Below, one piece after another: positions 6,892 to 7,239 of a stretch of DNA of 7,239 nucleotides; within the stretch, counting starts at the first letter, position 1; each line of letters begins with the position of its first letter. A program made the position numbers and the translations under genes. The stretch is from Firmicutes bacterium UBA5301 (lineage in GTDB: Bacteria > Bacillota > UBA5301). The DNA lies in NCBI GenBank assembly GCA_002408345.1, contig DHRX01000085.1:1316-8554 (forward strand), read 5' to 3'. The notes beneath the pieces were generated by a model that worked only from the letters and a program-made list of their open reading frames with translations, was not told the origin of the DNA and searched no databases.

Positions 6892-6895
6892 CGTG

Positions 6896-7159
6896 ATGCC
6901 TAACATCAAGTCTTCCGTAAAGGATGCTAAAAAATCTGCCGAGAAAAGGCTCTTTAATAAGTCCGTTAAGTCCAAGACCAAAACTGCCGTTAAGAATGCG
7001 CTAACCTCTGTAGAGAAAGCGACTCCGGAAATGGCAGAAAAGGTTACTCTAGCTGTTTCTGCGTTGGATAAATCAGCTTCCAAAGGGGTTATCCATAAAA
7101 ATAAAGCCGCTCGGATTAAGTCCCGATTGGCTAAGAAAATGGCTAAAGCTTCTCTTTAG
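6896..7159 (+). CDS. rpsT: 30S ribosomal protein S20
   Basis: An 87-residue, strongly basic protein that binds 16S rRNA early in small-subunit assembly. It begins MPNIKSSVKDAKKS, typical of S20, and carries the conserved C-terminal KGVIHKNKAARIKSRL segment (residues 63-78). The length is exactly usual for the family. ATG 6896 is preferred over GTG 6893 and ATG 6854 because it follows AGGAGGTGA at ideal spacing and gives the family's MPNIKS start. It has its own promoter upstream and a terminator downstream, so it is probably transcribed alone, divergently from gpr, as rpsT and gpr also are in Bacillus. Confidence 0.98.
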   Translation: MPNIKSSVKDAKKSAEKRLFNKSVKSKTKTAVKNALTSVEKATPEMAEKVTLAVSALDKSASKGVIHKNKAARIKSRLAKKMAKASL

Positions 7160-7199
7160 AGGGCTAACAGTTAGTAATACTTTTTACGAGCAGCCGGTC

Positions 7200-7236
7200 A
7201 AGCTCTACGTCTATGCGTGGGGCTTTTCCTGTTTTT
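7200..7236 (+). terminator. Rho-independent terminator after rpsT
   Basis: AAGCTCTACG (7200-7209) pairs over all ten bases (two G-U pairs) with CGTGGGGCTT (7216-7225) around a 6-base loop. It is followed by a U-rich tail, TTCCTGTTTTT. It lies 40 bases after the rpsT stop. The opposite strand has no U-tract after the stem, so it acts for rpsT only. Confidence 0.85.
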
Positions 7237-7239
7237 AGC

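Noticed and set aside
6854..6895. Longer S20 N-terminus from ATG 6854
   Set aside because: That ATG overlaps the -10 region of the likely promoter, and the perfect Shine-Dalgarno points to ATG 6896.
6820..7083. 87-codon open frame on the minus strand opposite rpsT
   Set aside because: It lies antisense to a certain S20 gene, starts in the promoter region and has no recognisable domain.

Overview
The window reads as chromosomal housekeeping DNA from an endospore-forming Firmicute, most likely a member of the Clostridia. The evidence is a germination protease gene (gpr), strong AGGTGAG or AGGAGGTGA Shine-Dalgarno sequences, several GTG starts, a LeuRS with almost no leucine-specific insertion, and the leuS / comEA / comEC / gpr / rpsT neighbourhood known from spore-formers. 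Species cannot be named from this sequence. I see no mobile element, CRISPR array, tRNA or rRNA, and I found no clearly new multi-gene system.

Layout. Positions 1-1932 hold the 3' three quarters of leuS, whose start lies upstream of the window. Twelve bases later comes a small uncharacterised VOC-superfamily gene (1945-2304). It overlaps by 4 bases (ATGA) a short transaldolase gene of the TalC/FSA family (2301-2948). These three genes look like one transcription unit. A 108-base gap holds only a weak promoter candidate and a poor hairpin. It is followed by the DNA-uptake pair comEA (3057-3410) and comEC (3400-5619), which overlap by 11 bases. comEC meets gpr (complement 5622-6758) tail to tail with only 2 bases between the stop codons. 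A 137-base divergent promoter region separates gpr from rpsT (6896-7159), which has its own good promoter, an ideal ribosome binding site and a clear intrinsic terminator (7200-7236).

How the genes relate. leuS and rpsT serve translation. The transaldolase serves the non-oxidative pentose phosphate pathway. ComEA and ComEC would bind and translocate transforming DNA. Gpr degrades small acid-soluble spore proteins at germination. They share a location rather than one pathway. The most notable points are at the level of organisation: gpr and rpsT form a divergent pair that appears flipped relative to comEC, and holA, usually found between comEC and rpsT, is absent from that place. Smaller points are a minimal ComEA, a long Gpr propeptide, and an uncharacterised VOC gene translationally coupled to the transaldolase.
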